A stretch of DNA of 64,000 nucleotides from Sphingomonas profundi (GCF_009739515.1 NZ_CP046535.1:3829501-3893500); one strand, 5' to 3'. Counted from the stretch's first letter, positions 17,395 through 27,613 are shown. The notes: a model not told the origin generated them from the sequence alone. Translations and numbers: made by a program.

Positions 17395-18079
17395 GGCAAT
17401 TATTGTGGAGTGACGCGATCTATAGTCGATTTTTGGCTTATGTCGTACTCGCTTATCGACGGAGGAAATTTAGCTCGTCGGCTTTCTTGTCTTGGCTCGG
17501 ATAACTGGTGTGGAGTTCTTGTTGCAGCTGGAATTATCGATGCGTCGCCCCGCTCCGATCGAAGTTTCGACGGGGTCGACCGAGAGGCAGTTCGATCTGG
17601 CGGAACAGTCGCCGCAACGATGAACACGCGGGAGGTCGGCTCCGCCAGCTTGCCGCGCTTGCGCGGGCGCCTCTTTTCGGTCGCGCACATTCGCCCGTGG
17701 ACGATGATGCCGACGCCTGGCGGTCACGACTCTCGATGCGCCCCACCTTGCCGCGCGCTTGCCGGAGGGCGCACGGCGAAGCCAGTGCACGCCCGCCTGT
17801 CCGCGCGAAGTGGCTGCGCAGTATGCTGCCAGCGGGAATGGTCTCCCTGCGGCTGGCGCTTCGAGCAGGCGGTGACGCGGCTCGGTGCCGGAGCCTCTGC
17901 CTCATGCATGTCCGAACGCCGTATGCATCGGTTTTAAGAAAGAAGAACCGGAGTAGTTAATCGGAATGCACATATTGTATAACGGTCGCATAACTCCTTA
18001 ATTCACGATTATACCTGTATGATAGTCGATACTCTATCTATCTCAAGCAAAAGAGCCGCAACGCAACGCGGAGCATGTG
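17395..18079. other. 685-bp intergenic region, AT-rich at both ends
   Basis: No convincing gene is present. Open frames of 123-175 codons exist on both strands, but they overlap each other, are rich in Arg, Ser and Cys, and lack ribosome sites. The first 150 bp and the last 140 bp are clearly more AT-rich than the surrounding DNA. The right end must hold the promoter of the glycanase gene. It contains CATATTGT at 17971-17978 and TCACGATTA at 18003-18011, both of which recur upstream of the tolC gene. Confidence 0.6.
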
Positions 18080-20767
18080 ATGATCGGGGTCAATCTTTCG
18101 GGTGCCGAGTTCGGCAAGATCGGGCAGAAGTACGGCTACGGCTATGTTTACCCTTCAGCCAGCGATATCAAGTTCTATGCCGATAAGGGCGTCGAACTGT
18201 TTCGTCTGCCGGTCAAGTGGGAGCGTCTTCAGCCGACCGCTGGAGGTCCGCTCGACCAGGCCGAGCTTGGTCGCCTCGTCAAGTTCCTGAAGGATGCCGA
18301 CGCCGCCGGCACCAAGGTGATCGTCGACATCCACAATTACGGCACCTATAGCGGCGACAAGCTGGGCTCGGCCGATCTGCCGAACAGCCAGTTCGCCGAT
18401 TTCTGGCAGAAGCTGGCGTCCGCGATCAAGGACATCCCGTCCGTCACCGGCTACGATCTGATGAACGAGCCGCACGATCTTGGCGGGCACGACGTCTGGC
18501 CGGCCGCCGCGCAGGCCGCGGTGGACGCGATCCGCACGGTGGACACCAAGACCGCCATCTACGTGGAGGGTTCGGGCTGGGCAAGCACGCGCAACTGGAG
18601 CTCGAACAACGACAAGCTCGACATCAAGGATCCGTCGAACAACATCGTCTACGAAGCGCATCTGTATTTCGACAAATATGGCGCCGGCATCTACCAGGGC
18701 AGCTACGATGCCGAGGGCGCGAAGCCCGACATGGCCGATGCCATGCTGGCGGACTTCGTCAACTGGCTGGACGCCAAGGGCGCCAAGGGCTTCATCGGCG
18801 AGATCGCCGTGCCGGACAACGACCCGCGCTGGCTGACCGTGCTCGACAACGCCTACAAGGCGATGGAGAAGAACGATCTGGACAGCACCTACTGGGGCGC
18901 CGGCCCGTGGTGGGGCAACTATCCGATGGCGCTGCGCAACAAGGACGGCAGCGACAGCGTGCAGCTGGCCGTGCTCGACAAGGCGATCAAGGCCGAAGCG
19001 GCGGCCACCGCCGCCGCTGCTGCCACCAAGGCCGCCGCTACCGATACGGCGGCGACGGTGACGGATCTGGTCCTCACCGGCACCGACAAGCATGACGTCA
19101 TGCATGGCGGCGCGGGCGACGATCGCTTCATCTTCACCCTGGGCAACGACACCTATGACGGCGAGGGCGGCATCGACACGCTCGATCTCTCCGCCCAGAC
19201 CGCTTCCGCGGTCGTCGATCTGGCGGCAGGCACGATCAGCGGCGCCGTGGGCAAGGGCGTGGTTCGCAATGTCGAGAACGTCATCGGCGGCGCCGGCGCC
19301 GACCGGCTGACCGGAGACGACAAGGCCAACGTGCTGATCGGTGGCGGCGGCGCGGACACGCTGGACGGCGGCAAGGGCGCGGACCGGCTGGTCGGCGGCA
19401 CCGGCAACGACATCTACGTGGTCGACGATCTCGGCGACGTCATCGTCGAAGTCGATGGCGAGGGTACGGATACCGTCCGCTCTTGGGTGAGCGGCTATAC
19501 CCTGCCGAACTTCGTGGAGAAGATGGTGCTCATGGGCACCGAGGCGCTGAACGGCACCGGCAACGCGATGGACAACACGCTGACCGGCAACGATGCCGCC
19601 AACATCCTCTACGGGATGGACGGCAACGACACGATCGACGGCGGCGCCGGCAACGATCAGCTCTACGGCGGCAAGGGGGTCGACATCCTGCGCGGCGGCC
19701 TCGGCGACGACCTGCTCGACGGCGGCGATGACAATGACACGCTGGATGGCGGCGAAGGTGCCGACCGGATGCTCGGCGGTGCGGGCAACGACATCTACTA
19801 TGTCGACAATGTGGGCGATGTGGTCGTCGAGCTGCTGAACGAAGGCAAGGACACCGTGCGGTCCAGCCTTGCCACCTACACGCTGGGCGCGAACGTCGAG
19901 AATCTGGTGCTGCTGCGCGATACCGGCGCGACCGGCATCGGCAATGCGCTGGACAACGTGCTCACCGGCGGCGACGGCGACGACATCCTCTACGGCATGG
20001 ACGGCAACGACTCGCTGAAAGGCGGGCTGGGCAACGACCGGCTCTACGGCGGCACCGGCAATGACAGCCTTGACGGCGGCGCGGGCGCGGACACGCTCTA
20101 CGGCGGCACCGGCGACGACATCTATTATGTCGACGACGTCAACGACAAGGTGGTGGAGCTGCTCAACGAGGGCAACGATCAGGTGCGCAGCACCGCCGCC
20201 AGCTACACGCTGTCGGCCAATGTCGAGACGCTGATCCTGAACGGCACCGGCGATATCGCCGGCACCGGCAACGAGCTTGCCAACACGATCACCGGCAACG
20301 CCGGCGACAACGTGATCCGCGGCATGGGCGGCAACGACAAGCTCGACGGCGGCGCCGGCAACGACAGGATCGACGGCGGCGAAGGCGACGATACGATCAT
20401 CGGCGGCCTCGGGCAGGACTGGCTGACCGGCGGCACGGGCAAGGACGTCTTCCGGTTCGCCACTATCGAGGACTCGACGGTGCGCGCGCCCGACACGATC
20501 ACCGACTTCCTCTCTGGCACCGATCGCATCGACCTGTCGGGCATCGACGCGAGCGCCTCCAAGACCGGGAACCAGGCCTTCACCCTGATCGGCACCGGCG
20601 CGTTCACCCATGTCGAGGGGCAGCTGCGCTACGAAGTGGGGCGTGCGGCGGACGGCCACAGCTTCACGACCGTCCAGGGCGACGTGAACGGCGATGGCGT
20701 GGCGGATTTCGCCATCGTGCTCGACAACTTCAGCGCCGGGCTGAAAGCCCTCGACTTCGTCCTCTGA
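18080..20767 (+). CDS. GH5 glycanase fused to RTX calcium-binding repeats
   Basis: The N-terminal ~310 residues are a glycoside hydrolase family 5 (cellulase-type) barrel. E130 in YDLMNEPHD is the likely acid/base and E241 in GFIGEIAVP the nucleophile. An Ala/Thr-rich linker near 315-335 leads to many RTX nonapeptides of the GGxGxDxLx type, up to about residue 790, and a C-terminal aspartate-rich domain that should carry the type I secretion signal. There is no N-terminal signal peptide, in keeping with ABC-type export. The enzyme probably trims a beta-glucan-like exopolysaccharide; substrate unknown. ATG at 18080 has GGAG upstream; GTG at 18077 is also in frame. Polysaccharide genes follow. 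Confidence 0.85.
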   Translation: MIGVNLSGAEFGKIGQKYGYGYVYPSASDIKFYADKGVELFRLPVKWERLQPTAGGPLDQAELGRLVKFLKDADAAGTKVIVDIHNYGTYSGDKLGSADLPNSQFADFWQKLASAIKDIPSVTGYDLMNEPHDLGGHDVWPAAAQAAVDAIRTVDTKTAIYVEGSGWASTRNWSSNNDKLDIKDPSNNIVYEAHLYFDKYGAGIYQGSYDAEGAKPDMADAMLADFVNWLDAKGAKGFIGEIAVPDNDPRWLTVLDNAYKAMEKNDLDSTYWGAGPWWGNYPMALRNKDGSDSVQLAVLDKAIKAEAAATAAAAATKAAATDTAATVTDLVLTGTDKHDVMHGGAGDDRFIFTLGNDTYDGEGGIDTLDLSAQTASAVVDLAAGTISGAVGKGVVRNVENVIGGAGADRLTGDDKANVLIGGGGADTLDGGKGADRLVGGTGNDIYVVDDLGDVIVEVDGEGTDTVRSWVSGYTLPNFVEKMVLMGTEALNGTGNAMDNTLTGNDAANILYGMDGNDTIDGGAGNDQLYGGKGVDILRGGLGDDLLDGGDDNDTLDGGEGADRMLGGAGNDIYYVDNVGDVVVELLNEGKDTVRSSLATYTLGANVENLVLLRDTGATGIGNALDNVLTGGDGDDILYGMDGNDSLKGGLGNDRLYGGTGNDSLDGGAGADTLYGGTGDDIYYVDDVNDKVVELLNEGNDQVRSTAASYTLSANVETLILNGTGDIAGTGNELANTITGNAGDNVIRGMGGNDKLDGGAGNDRIDGGEGDDTIIGGLGQDWLTGGTGKDVFRFATIEDSTVRAPDTITDFLSGTDRIDLSGIDASASKTGNQAFTLIGTGAFTHVEGQLRYEVGRAADGHSFTTVQGDVNGDGVADFAIVLDNFSAGLKALDFVL

Positions 20768-20849
20768 TGTCCCATCGGCCGCCGTCGCAACGCTTGACAT
20801 ACCGCAGCGCAGCGAAGAATGACGGGCGGCGGCCAAAGGACCAGAACGG

Positions 20850-22340
20850 ATGAGACTCGTCGATCCCGGCAACGGGCGCGTGCCGGAAGCGGCGATGGCT
20901 CCCCCTGCTCCACCACGCCGCACCTCGCTGAAGCGGGATGCGGCGTGGACCGCTATCGACACCATCGTCTCCGCAGGGCTCGCCTTTCTGTTCCGGCTGG
21001 TGATGGCGCGCTTCCTGGTGCCGGCCGAGTTCGGCGTGTTCGCGATGGCGCTGACCACCTTCGCGGTGGTGCAGGTGATCAACGAGTTCGGCATGGCCGC
21101 CACCGTGATCCAGCGCGCGGAGGACAAGTTCACCGACGCGGTGGTCGATACCGCCTTCGCCGCCTCCACCTTCGTCTCGCTCGGCCTGTTCGTCATCAAT
21201 CTGGCGGTGATCGCCCCGATCTCCGCCTGGGTATATGGCAGCGAGCGGGTGGGTATCGTCACCGCGGTGATCGGCATCTCCTTCCTGTTCACGCCCACGG
21301 TCAGCATCGCGCGCGCTTTGCTGTTCCGCCGGCGGGACTATCGCGCGGTCACGATCGCCCGCATCGTCTCCACGATCGCCAGCATCGTCGTCGCCTCGAT
21401 CGTGCTGGTGCTGCTGCGCAACGTGTGGGCGCTGGCGGTGCAGGTTGTGGCATCGCAGGTGTTCCTGGCGATCGCCATGCACTATGTCGGCAACTGGCGC
21501 CCCCGCTTCCGCTTCTCCCGCGGCGCCTTTCGCGAGATGATCGGCTATAGCGGGCTGGTGTTCGCGAACGATCTGTTCGTCTCGGTCGCGCGCAATTTCG
21601 ACGTCATTACGCTGGGCCGGATGCTCAGCCAGAGCCAGGTGGGTCTCTACAGCCTCGCTTTCTATATAACGGACGTGGCGCGGCAGAACCTGATGTCCGT
21701 GCTCAACCGCGTCATGTTCACGCACTACGCCACGATCCAGAACGATCCGGCGGCGATGCGCTTCTATTACGTCCGCTCTCTCTTCTATAACTGCCTCGTC
21801 CTCTTTCCGGTGATGATTGCGATCATCCTGTTCGGCCCGAGCCTGACGGTGCATTTCCTCGGCGCGAAATGGCAGGCGATGGGCGTCACCCTTCAGATCC
21901 TCGCCGTCTCGGTGATGATCCACGCCTCGGGCGGAACCACGTCGACGGTCTACAAGGCTCTCGGCAAGCCCGGCCTCGATCTTGCTCTGTTCGCGCTTAC
22001 CTCGGTCGTGTTCCTCCTGCCGGCCTTGATCGCGGGCACCTATCATGCCGGCATCATGGGAGCGGCGATCGCGATCGCCAGCAACAAGCTGGTGGCCACG
22101 GTCATTCGCCAATTCTACCTGAACCGACTGCTCGGGACGACGACCCACAAGGTCCTCCGCGCCGTCGCCCTGGCTCTTCTCTTCCAAGTGCCGATCGTGC
22201 TCCTCGCGCTGATAAGCCGGGCGGCTTGGCCATCCGGAGATTGGCTGCGCGAGCTGCTCGTCGGCGGCGTGGCGCTCGGCGGATATTTCGCGGCTCTTGG
22301 GGCCTATCTCTACCGCGCCAAGGGACGTGCCAATGCTTGA
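20850..22340 (+). CDS. Wzx-like polysaccharide flippase
   Basis: The 496-residue, roughly 12-14-helix membrane protein belongs to the MOP/oligosaccharidyl-lipid flippase superfamily that moves lipid-linked sugar units across the inner membrane. The early motif ARFLVPAEFGVFAMA is typical of Wzx/WzxC proteins. ATG at 20850 follows AAAGGA; the first 25 residues are polar and Pro-rich, so a later Met at 20895 is possible. Its end overlaps the next gene by eight bases and the one after is coupled too, making a three-gene translational unit. No polymerase or glycosyltransferase gene is seen nearby. Confidence 0.85.
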   Translation: MRLVDPGNGRVPEAAMAPPAPPRRTSLKRDAAWTAIDTIVSAGLAFLFRLVMARFLVPAEFGVFAMALTTFAVVQVINEFGMAATVIQRAEDKFTDAVVDTAFAASTFVSLGLFVINLAVIAPISAWVYGSERVGIVTAVIGISFLFTPTVSIARALLFRRRDYRAVTIARIVSTIASIVVASIVLVLLRNVWALAVQVVASQVFLAIAMHYVGNWRPRFRFSRGAFREMIGYSGLVFANDLFVSVARNFDVITLGRMLSQSQVGLYSLAFYITDVARQNLMSVLNRVMFTHYATIQNDPAAMRFYYVRSLFYNCLVLFPVMIAIILFGPSLTVHFLGAKWQAMGVTLQILAVSVMIHASGGTTSTVYKALGKPGLDLALFALTSVVFLLPALIAGTYHAGIMGAAIAIASNKLVATVIRQFYLNRLLGTTTHKVLRAVALALLFQVPIVLLALISRAAWPSGDWLRELLVGGVALGGYFAALGAYLYRAKGRANA

Positions 22341-23424
22341 TCTGCTGCTTGACCAGGCGCGGATCGCCTCCACTCTGCAGCACGCGTCCGGCGCGCTGCT
22401 GCCCGGTCGCAACGGTGCCTATGGCCATCCCGAAACGCCCGTACGCAACAGCGCGCACTGGCTGCTGAGCTTCTGCCTCGCGCATCATGCGAGCGGCGAG
22501 GCATCGTTCCGCGCCAATGCCGAGCGCGCGTTAGCATTCCTGCTCGCTTGCGTCGATCAGGTTCCGGGCGGCGTGCCGGTGCGCCACGCGCCGGGCAAGG
22601 ACGTCACGAACGGCGTGCTCGGTCAGGCGCATGTCGTCGAGGCGCTGTTCTATGCCGCCGTCGTGCTCGGCCGGCCGGAGGCGTGGCAGGCGGGAATCGA
22701 TCTGATCCAACGCCATCGCTTCAACCCGGCATGGCAGGGATGGGATCGGGTGACGCCATCCGGCAAGTATCTGACGCCCGACGACACGTTCAACCATCAG
22801 CTATACTTCGCCGCGACGATCGCCCTGTTCGCGATGCACGAACCTTCGCTCCGGCCCGATCTCGACCGTTTCGTCGCGGGGCTGCGCACGAGCCTTCGCA
22901 TCAGGGACGACGGACGGATTGCGCACATGCTGCTCGAGTCCGGCGGTCTCGCCCGGCAGGCCAAGCGGCGTTTGCGCGAGCCGGCGCACGCGCGCGCCCT
23001 CGCGAGCAAGGAGGCCAACTATCACCTCTATAACATGTACGCCTTCGCACTCCTCGCGAGCACCGGCCTGCCGCTGCATCTGGAGGGACGCGCCGACTGG
23101 CTGCGCGCAGTGGCGTTCGTCGATGGCGCACAGGTGGCCAAGAGGCTGACGACGGCGATGTGGGCGGATGGCCTTCCCTCTGGCACCGAGACGGCGGCGG
23201 CCGACCTCGCTTTCTTCCGCCAGACGTTCGGCGATCCGGCATCCGCCGATCTGGCTTTGGCCGAGGCGCAGTTGCGCTTCACCGCCGGGCCGGACGGCAG
23301 CTTCTCGCTCTACTCGCCCGATCCGGTGACGCAGCGGGCACGCAGCTATCGCTACTGGCGCCTGCTGCCGGTCGACCAGGCGGTGCGCGGCGCGGCCGCG
23401 TCGTTCGCCGGAGCGGCGCGGTGA
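22333..23424 (+). CDS. Unrecognised helical protein in polysaccharide operon
   Basis: The 363-residue soluble protein has no signal peptide or membrane helices. Its regular helix-pair pattern (RNSAHWLLSFCLA, FNHQLYFAATIALFA, NYHLYNMYAFALLA) suggests an alpha/alpha toroid like those of polysaccharide lyases and glycoside hydrolases. Conserved-looking acidic and aromatic residues occur in GTETAAADLAFF and YRYWRLLPVD. A role in modifying or epimerising the nascent polysaccharide is possible but unproven. ATG at 22333 overlaps the flippase stop, and its TGA overlaps the GTG of the next gene. Confidence 0.65.
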   Translation: MLDLLLDQARIASTLQHASGALLPGRNGAYGHPETPVRNSAHWLLSFCLAHHASGEASFRANAERALAFLLACVDQVPGGVPVRHAPGKDVTNGVLGQAHVVEALFYAAVVLGRPEAWQAGIDLIQRHRFNPAWQGWDRVTPSGKYLTPDDTFNHQLYFAATIALFAMHEPSLRPDLDRFVAGLRTSLRIRDDGRIAHMLLESGGLARQAKRRLREPAHARALASKEANYHLYNMYAFALLASTGLPLHLEGRADWLRAVAFVDGAQVAKRLTTAMWADGLPSGTETAAADLAFFRQTFGDPASADLALAEAQLRFTAGPDGSFSLYSPDPVTQRARSYRYWRLLPVDQAVRGAAASFAGAAR

Positions 23425-24515
23425 GCGCGCTGCGGCGGATCGCGCGGCTGCTGCCGTCGCGCCAGCGGGAGATGGTGCGATCGCGCATTCGCGGCACCCA
23501 GCGCTCGGTGCGGGATTTCCTGCTGCGCCGCGCCGTCGCCAACCGCTTCGCCGCCGCCGCTTACTACGCCTTCGCGAACCACGAGCTGCTGCGGGAGTCG
23601 CGGGCGGTGGCCGCAGGGCAGTTGCGCTATGCGGCGGACCACAAGAGTGGCGCTTCCAGCTACTTCCTCCTCCGGCGCAACATCCACAGGCTGGAGAAGG
23701 GGCTCATCATGCGCCCCCGGCGACCCGTCTTCGCCACCGACTTCATCGACGAGACGGTCGCGACCTTCGATCGCGCGATGACGGCGGCGGCGGGCGAGTG
23801 GAACAGCGAGCTCGTATGGGCGGACGATGTGCTGACCGACTATTTCGCCGTCGTCGATACGGCCGACCCTAAAGTGGCCGGCGCCTACGCCCGCTTCGTC
23901 GCGGTGGAGAAGGCGATGCGCGCGCCGGCGATGGAGGCGCGCTCGGTGCCCTATGCGCGCGATCTCTCGGGCCCCGCGCCCGTCGCTTTCGACGCATTCA
24001 TGGCGCTCACCCGCCGCCGCCGGTCTGTGCGCTGGTATCTTGATCGGCCGGTGCCGCGCGATCTGGTCGATCGCGCGCTGGCCGCCGCCGGGCAGGCGCC
24101 CAGCGCGTGCAACCGCCAGCCCTTCATGTTCCGCATCTTCGACGATCCCGCGCGCGCGGCGGAGGTCGCGGCCATTCCGATGGGCACGCGCGGCTTCTCG
24201 CAGCAGTTGCCGGCGGTGGCGGTGGTGGTCGGCCAGCTGCGCGCCTACCCCTATGAGCGCGACCGCCACGTGATCTACATAGACGGATCGCTGGCGGCGA
24301 TGAGCTTCATGCTCGCGCTGGAGACTCTGGGTCTCTCCTCCGTGCCGATCAACTGGCCCGATCAGGAGCCGCACGAGAGCCGGATGCGCGCGGCGCTGAA
24401 CCTGGCCGAGGACGAGCGGGTGGTGATGCTGATCGGCTTCGGCTGGCCCGACCCGGACGGGCAGGTGCCCTATTCCACCAAGCGCCCGGTGCCCGAGATG
24501 CGGACCTACGGCTGA
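23421..24515 (+). CDS. Nitroreductase-family flavoprotein with long N-terminal extension
   Basis: The C-terminal ~190 residues show the nitroreductase fold. RRRSVRWYLDRPV begins the FMN site, followed by AGQAPSACNRQPFMFRI, a central IDGSLAAMSFMLALETLGLSSVPINWP stretch (broken by typical dimer contacts) and a final IGFGWPD. About 180 residues precede it, Arg-rich and helical with no match I recognise; most nitroreductases are only about 200 residues long. The GTG start at 23421 overlaps the preceding stop. Being coupled to flippase and toroid-like genes suggests a redox step in polysaccharide modification, such as ketal or deoxy-sugar chemistry, but this is speculative. Confidence 0.75.
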   Translation: MSALRRIARLLPSRQREMVRSRIRGTQRSVRDFLLRRAVANRFAAAAYYAFANHELLRESRAVAAGQLRYAADHKSGASSYFLLRRNIHRLEKGLIMRPRRPVFATDFIDETVATFDRAMTAAAGEWNSELVWADDVLTDYFAVVDTADPKVAGAYARFVAVEKAMRAPAMEARSVPYARDLSGPAPVAFDAFMALTRRRRSVRWYLDRPVPRDLVDRALAAAGQAPSACNRQPFMFRIFDDPARAAEVAAIPMGTRGFSQQLPAVAVVVGQLRAYPYERDRHVIYIDGSLAAMSFMLALETLGLSSVPINWPDQEPHESRMRAALNLAEDERVVMLIGFGWPDPDGQVPYSTKRPVPEMRTYG

Positions 24516-24783
24516 GCGGTCGATCGGAATGCGAAGATCGGCGCCGGCGACGCGCATGTGACATCTGGGATCAACACGAACGATTGTCGGCGTTTATGAT
24601 CTGGCTGAGGTAGCCGCCGCACATGGTAGTGGCGGGTAGCGCGTCACTCGCACCGATCCGGACCATTTGCGCGTCGGCGGAGAGCGGGCTAGACGGGCCG
24701 GGACGCGTGGCGGCTTCTTTCGTTTGCAGAGGGACGAGGCGGGGCGTTGCACCGCCGGTTTCGGCATCCTGTGTTCGGGGACG

Positions 24784-25029
24784 ATGATGGAAACTGTCTA
24801 TGACTGGATTTCGCTTCTTGTCTTCTCGGGACTGGTCGTCCTCTTCCTCCAGCGTTCCACCGCCGACGAGCAGGTCGATACGATCTGGCACTATGCGCCG
24901 CCGTCGATCGGCTGCGCGGTGTGCAACTGGCTTGGCAATAACGGTCATGACGTCTTCGCGGTCGCCGTGCTGGTCGCCAGCCTCGCCTACATCTTCCTCG
25001 TGCTGAAACCCGTCCTGCCGACGCGCTGA
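24784..25029 (+). CDS. Small two-helix membrane protein, possibly XrtV-system accessory
   Basis: The 81-residue protein has two hydrophobic helices (about residues 9-23 and 58-76) flanking a conserved-looking central piece, DTIWHYAPPSIGCAVCNWLGNNG. The pattern reminds me of small accessory proteins found with exosortase-V loci in sphingomonads. I cannot verify that, and no exosortase gene is in the window. ATG at 24784 or the adjacent ATG at 24787 is the start. It is 269 bp downstream of the nitroreductase gene and convergent with the next gene. Confidence 0.6.
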   Translation: MMETVYDWISLLVFSGLVVLFLQRSTADEQVDTIWHYAPPSIGCAVCNWLGNNGHDVFAVAVLVASLAYIFLVLKPVLPTR

Positions 25030-25075
25030 CACGGCTCCTGGCGCGGGCGGCGCCGGTCTATCGCCCCCGCGCGTG

Positions 25076-26065
25076 TCACCGCGGCGGACGACGGACGAGC
25101 GTCATGAGCAGCGGGTAATGATCCGATGCGGTTGCCGCCAGCCGCTCCGCCCGCACCCTCGCCCAGCCCGGCCCGGCATAGATCTGGTCGATGGGCAGGA
25201 TCGGCGGCAGCAGGGTGCGCCAGCCGCCAGCCCGATAGGACGGCCAGGAGAACAGCCCCTGCGTCAGCCGCGTCAGCGGCGCCACCGCCGCGTCCTGCCG
25301 CGCCATCGCCACCGACCACGGCGTGAGGTTCATGTCGCCGCCGAGGACCAGATCGTGCTTGTCGACGAAGCGCAGACCCTTCACCAGCTGTCTGCGCTGT
25401 CGCTCCTGTCCGAAGCCCGGCAGCGGCCAGGTATAATGCAGGGTGGCAAGCGTCAGCGGCCCGCCGTCCGGCGCTGTGGTGTGCGCCACCACCAGGGTGG
25501 GCGCGATCCCGCGGCCGGCATCGTCGCGCACGCGGAAGGCCGTGTCGGTGAACGGCCGCTTCGAGAGGATCACCTCGCCGCAGCGCCGCCAGCATGGCGA
25601 CTGGAACGGATAGAGGCCGCGCAACGCCTCCAGCCGCGCGCCGACTGCGCCGTCCGCCTCCTGGATCAGCACGACGTCGGCGTTCGCCGCCGCGATCGCC
25701 CGCAGCGTCTCGCGCGGCGCGGCATTGTCGCGCCACACGTTGAAGCTGAGCACCCGCAATTCGTTCCGCCTGTCGGCGGCGGCGCTTGGAACCGGCCGCA
25801 GATATTCAGGCGCGATGCGTGACGCGGCGGCCGCGATCCCGGCCAGCGTGACGATCGCGACCAGCCTGCGCCGACGGCTGCCGGCCGGCGCCACGCGATA
25901 GGCCAGCCCGCCGCTGGCGATCAGCGCCACCCCGAACAGCGGCGCCAGTGTGGCCAACACGTCCAGCGCCGCGCTCCCGCCGCCGCCCAGCATCAGCAGC
26001 AGCAGCGTCGCGCAGAGGAAGGCGCTTGCCGTGGCGGCGGCCGCGATCATGCGTCGGTCTCGCAA
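25076..26065 (-). CDS. Membrane-anchored endonuclease/exonuclease/phosphatase family protein
   Basis: The 329-residue protein starts with two or three hydrophobic helices (about residues 7-75). An EEP-fold domain follows with the expected metal and catalytic motifs: LRVLSFNVW, VVLIQEAD, the central LHYTW histidine, GGDMNLTP and ASDHYPL. Members cut phosphodiesters in nucleic acids or lipids. An anchored form suggests a periplasmic or membrane-lipid substrate, which cannot be decided here. It is transcribed toward the small membrane protein and divergently from ugd. Confidence 0.85.
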   Translation of the reverse strand: MRDRRMIAAAATASAFLCATLLLLMLGGGGSAALDVLATLAPLFGVALIASGGLAYRVAPAGSRRRRLVAIVTLAGIAAAASRIAPEYLRPVPSAAADRRNELRVLSFNVWRDNAAPRETLRAIAAANADVVLIQEADGAVGARLEALRGLYPFQSPCWRRCGEVILSKRPFTDTAFRVRDDAGRGIAPTLVVAHTTAPDGGPLTLATLHYTWPLPGFGQERQRRQLVKGLRFVDKHDLVLGGDMNLTPWSVAMARQDAAVAPLTRLTQGLFSWPSYRAGGWRTLLPPILPIDQIYAGPGWARVRAERLAATASDHYPLLMTLVRRPPR

Positions 26066-26298
26066 GATTCAGTCCGCTCCGGTGCAAAGGAGCGGCCTTG
26101 GTTGCGCCGCAGCATTGGTCAGGATCCCTCGTGGTGGCGGCCGACCCGCGAAAAACCGCGGCTCGTCCATGGCGGTGTGTGCCGCTTTCGGCCAGCCATG
26201 ATCGCACCGCAATGAAGATATGGAATGTAAACTGCCGAGCCGATACACAGGCGCCGTCTCCGGCCCGCGCGGCGTGGGTGCCAAGGAAAGAGGATCAT

Positions 26299-27609
26299 AT
26301 GCGGATTGTCATGATCGGATCGGGCTATGTCGGCCTCGTCTCTGGCGCGTGCTTCGCCGATTTCGGCCACGACGTGACCTGCGTCGACAAGGCGCAGGAC
26401 AAGATCGAGCGGCTGAACCAGGGCATCATGCCGATCTACGAGCCCGGGCTGGACGCGCTGGTCGCCAAGAACGTGGCGCAGAAGCGGCTGTCCTTCTCGG
26501 TGGAGATCGCCGAGTCGGTGCGCGCGGCGGACGCCGTGTTCATCGCCGTCGGCACGCCCTCGCGGCGCGGCGACGGCCATGCCGACATGTCCTACGTCCA
26601 CGCCGCGGCCGAGGAGATCGCCCGCTACATCACCGGCTTCACCGTGATCGTAAACAAGTCGACCGTGCCGGTCGGCACCGGCGACGAGGTGGAGGCTATC
26701 ATCCGCCGGGTGGCGCCGGAGGCCGAGTTCGCCGTCGTCTCCAATCCCGAGTTCCTGCGCGAGGGCGCCGCGATCGAGGATTTCAAGCGGCCGGACCGCG
26801 TTGTGCTGGGCGTGGAGGACGAGCGCGCCAAGGCCGTGATGAACGAGATCTACCGCCCGCTGAACCTCAATGAATCGCCGATCCTCTACACCGGCCGCCG
26901 CACCAGCGAGCTCATCAAATATGCCGCGAACGCCTTCCTGGCGATGAAGATCACCTTCATCAACGAGATGGCGGATCTGTGCGAGGTGGTGGGCGCGGAC
27001 GTGCAGCAGGTGGCGCGCGGCATCGGGCTGGACAAGCGCATCGGCGGCAAGTTCCTCCACGCCGGCCCCGGCTATGGCGGCTCCTGCTTCCCCAAGGACA
27101 CGCTGGCGCTGACCCGCACCGCGCAGGAGGCCGGCCGGCCCACGCGCCTGATCGAGACGACGGTGGCGATCAACGGCGATCGCAAGAAGGCCATGGCGGA
27201 GCGTATCGCCGCCGCCGCCGGCGGCGACCTGAAGGGCAAGAAGGTCGCGGTGCTGGGCCTCACCTTCAAGCCGAACACCGACGACATGCGCGATGCGCCG
27301 AGCCTCGACATCGTGCCCGCGCTTGTCGGCATGGGCGCCACCGTCCACGCCTTCGATCCCGAAGGCCGCAAGGAGGCGGAGCATCTGCTCTCCGGCATCA
27401 CCTTCTGCGAGGGGCCGTATGAGGCGGCGGATGGCGCGGCCGTGCTCGCCATCCTGACCGAATGGGACCAGTTCCGCGCGCTCGACCTCAAGCGCCTGAA
27501 GGCGACGATGGCCGAGCCGGTGGTGGTCGACCTGCGCAACATCTACCGGCCGTCCGAAATGGCCGCCGCCGGCTTCACCTACACCGGCATCGGACGCGGC
27601 ACCGCGTGA
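26299..27609 (+). CDS. ugd: UDP-glucose 6-dehydrogenase
   Basis: The 436-residue enzyme oxidises UDP-glucose to UDP-glucuronate with two NAD+, supplying uronic acid for exopolysaccharide. The N-terminal NAD motif MIGSGYVGLVSG, the VNKSTVPVGTG stretch and catalytic Cys263 in GPGYGGSCFPKD are intact. ATG at 26299 follows AAAGAGGA. Its position beside the GH5 glycanase and flippase genes supports a polysaccharide role. A strong hairpin follows the stop. Confidence 0.93.
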   Translation: MRIVMIGSGYVGLVSGACFADFGHDVTCVDKAQDKIERLNQGIMPIYEPGLDALVAKNVAQKRLSFSVEIAESVRAADAVFIAVGTPSRRGDGHADMSYVHAAAEEIARYITGFTVIVNKSTVPVGTGDEVEAIIRRVAPEAEFAVVSNPEFLREGAAIEDFKRPDRVVLGVEDERAKAVMNEIYRPLNLNESPILYTGRRTSELIKYAANAFLAMKITFINEMADLCEVVGADVQQVARGIGLDKRIGGKFLHAGPGYGGSCFPKDTLALTRTAQEAGRPTRLIETTVAINGDRKKAMAERIAAAAGGDLKGKKVAVLGLTFKPNTDDMRDAPSLDIVPALVGMGATVHAFDPEGRKEAEHLLSGITFCEGPYEAADGAAVLAILTEWDQFRALDLKRLKATMAEPVVVDLRNIYRPSEMAAAGFTYTGIGRGTA

Positions 27610-27613
27610 TCTG

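Noticed and set aside
17410-17937. 175-codon open frame after nirD
   Set aside because: No ribosome site, Ser/Arg/Cys-rich composition and competing frames on both strands; looks like noncoding sequence.
18155-21307. 1,050-codon minus-strand open frame across the GH5-RTX gene
   Set aside because: It is the antisense of a GC-rich, repeat-containing gene, with Val/Ala/Asp-rich low complexity and no ribosome site or family motif.
24516-24783. Possible riboswitch or small gene before the two-helix protein
   Set aside because: No consensus aptamer elements or coding frame with a ribosome site could be found.
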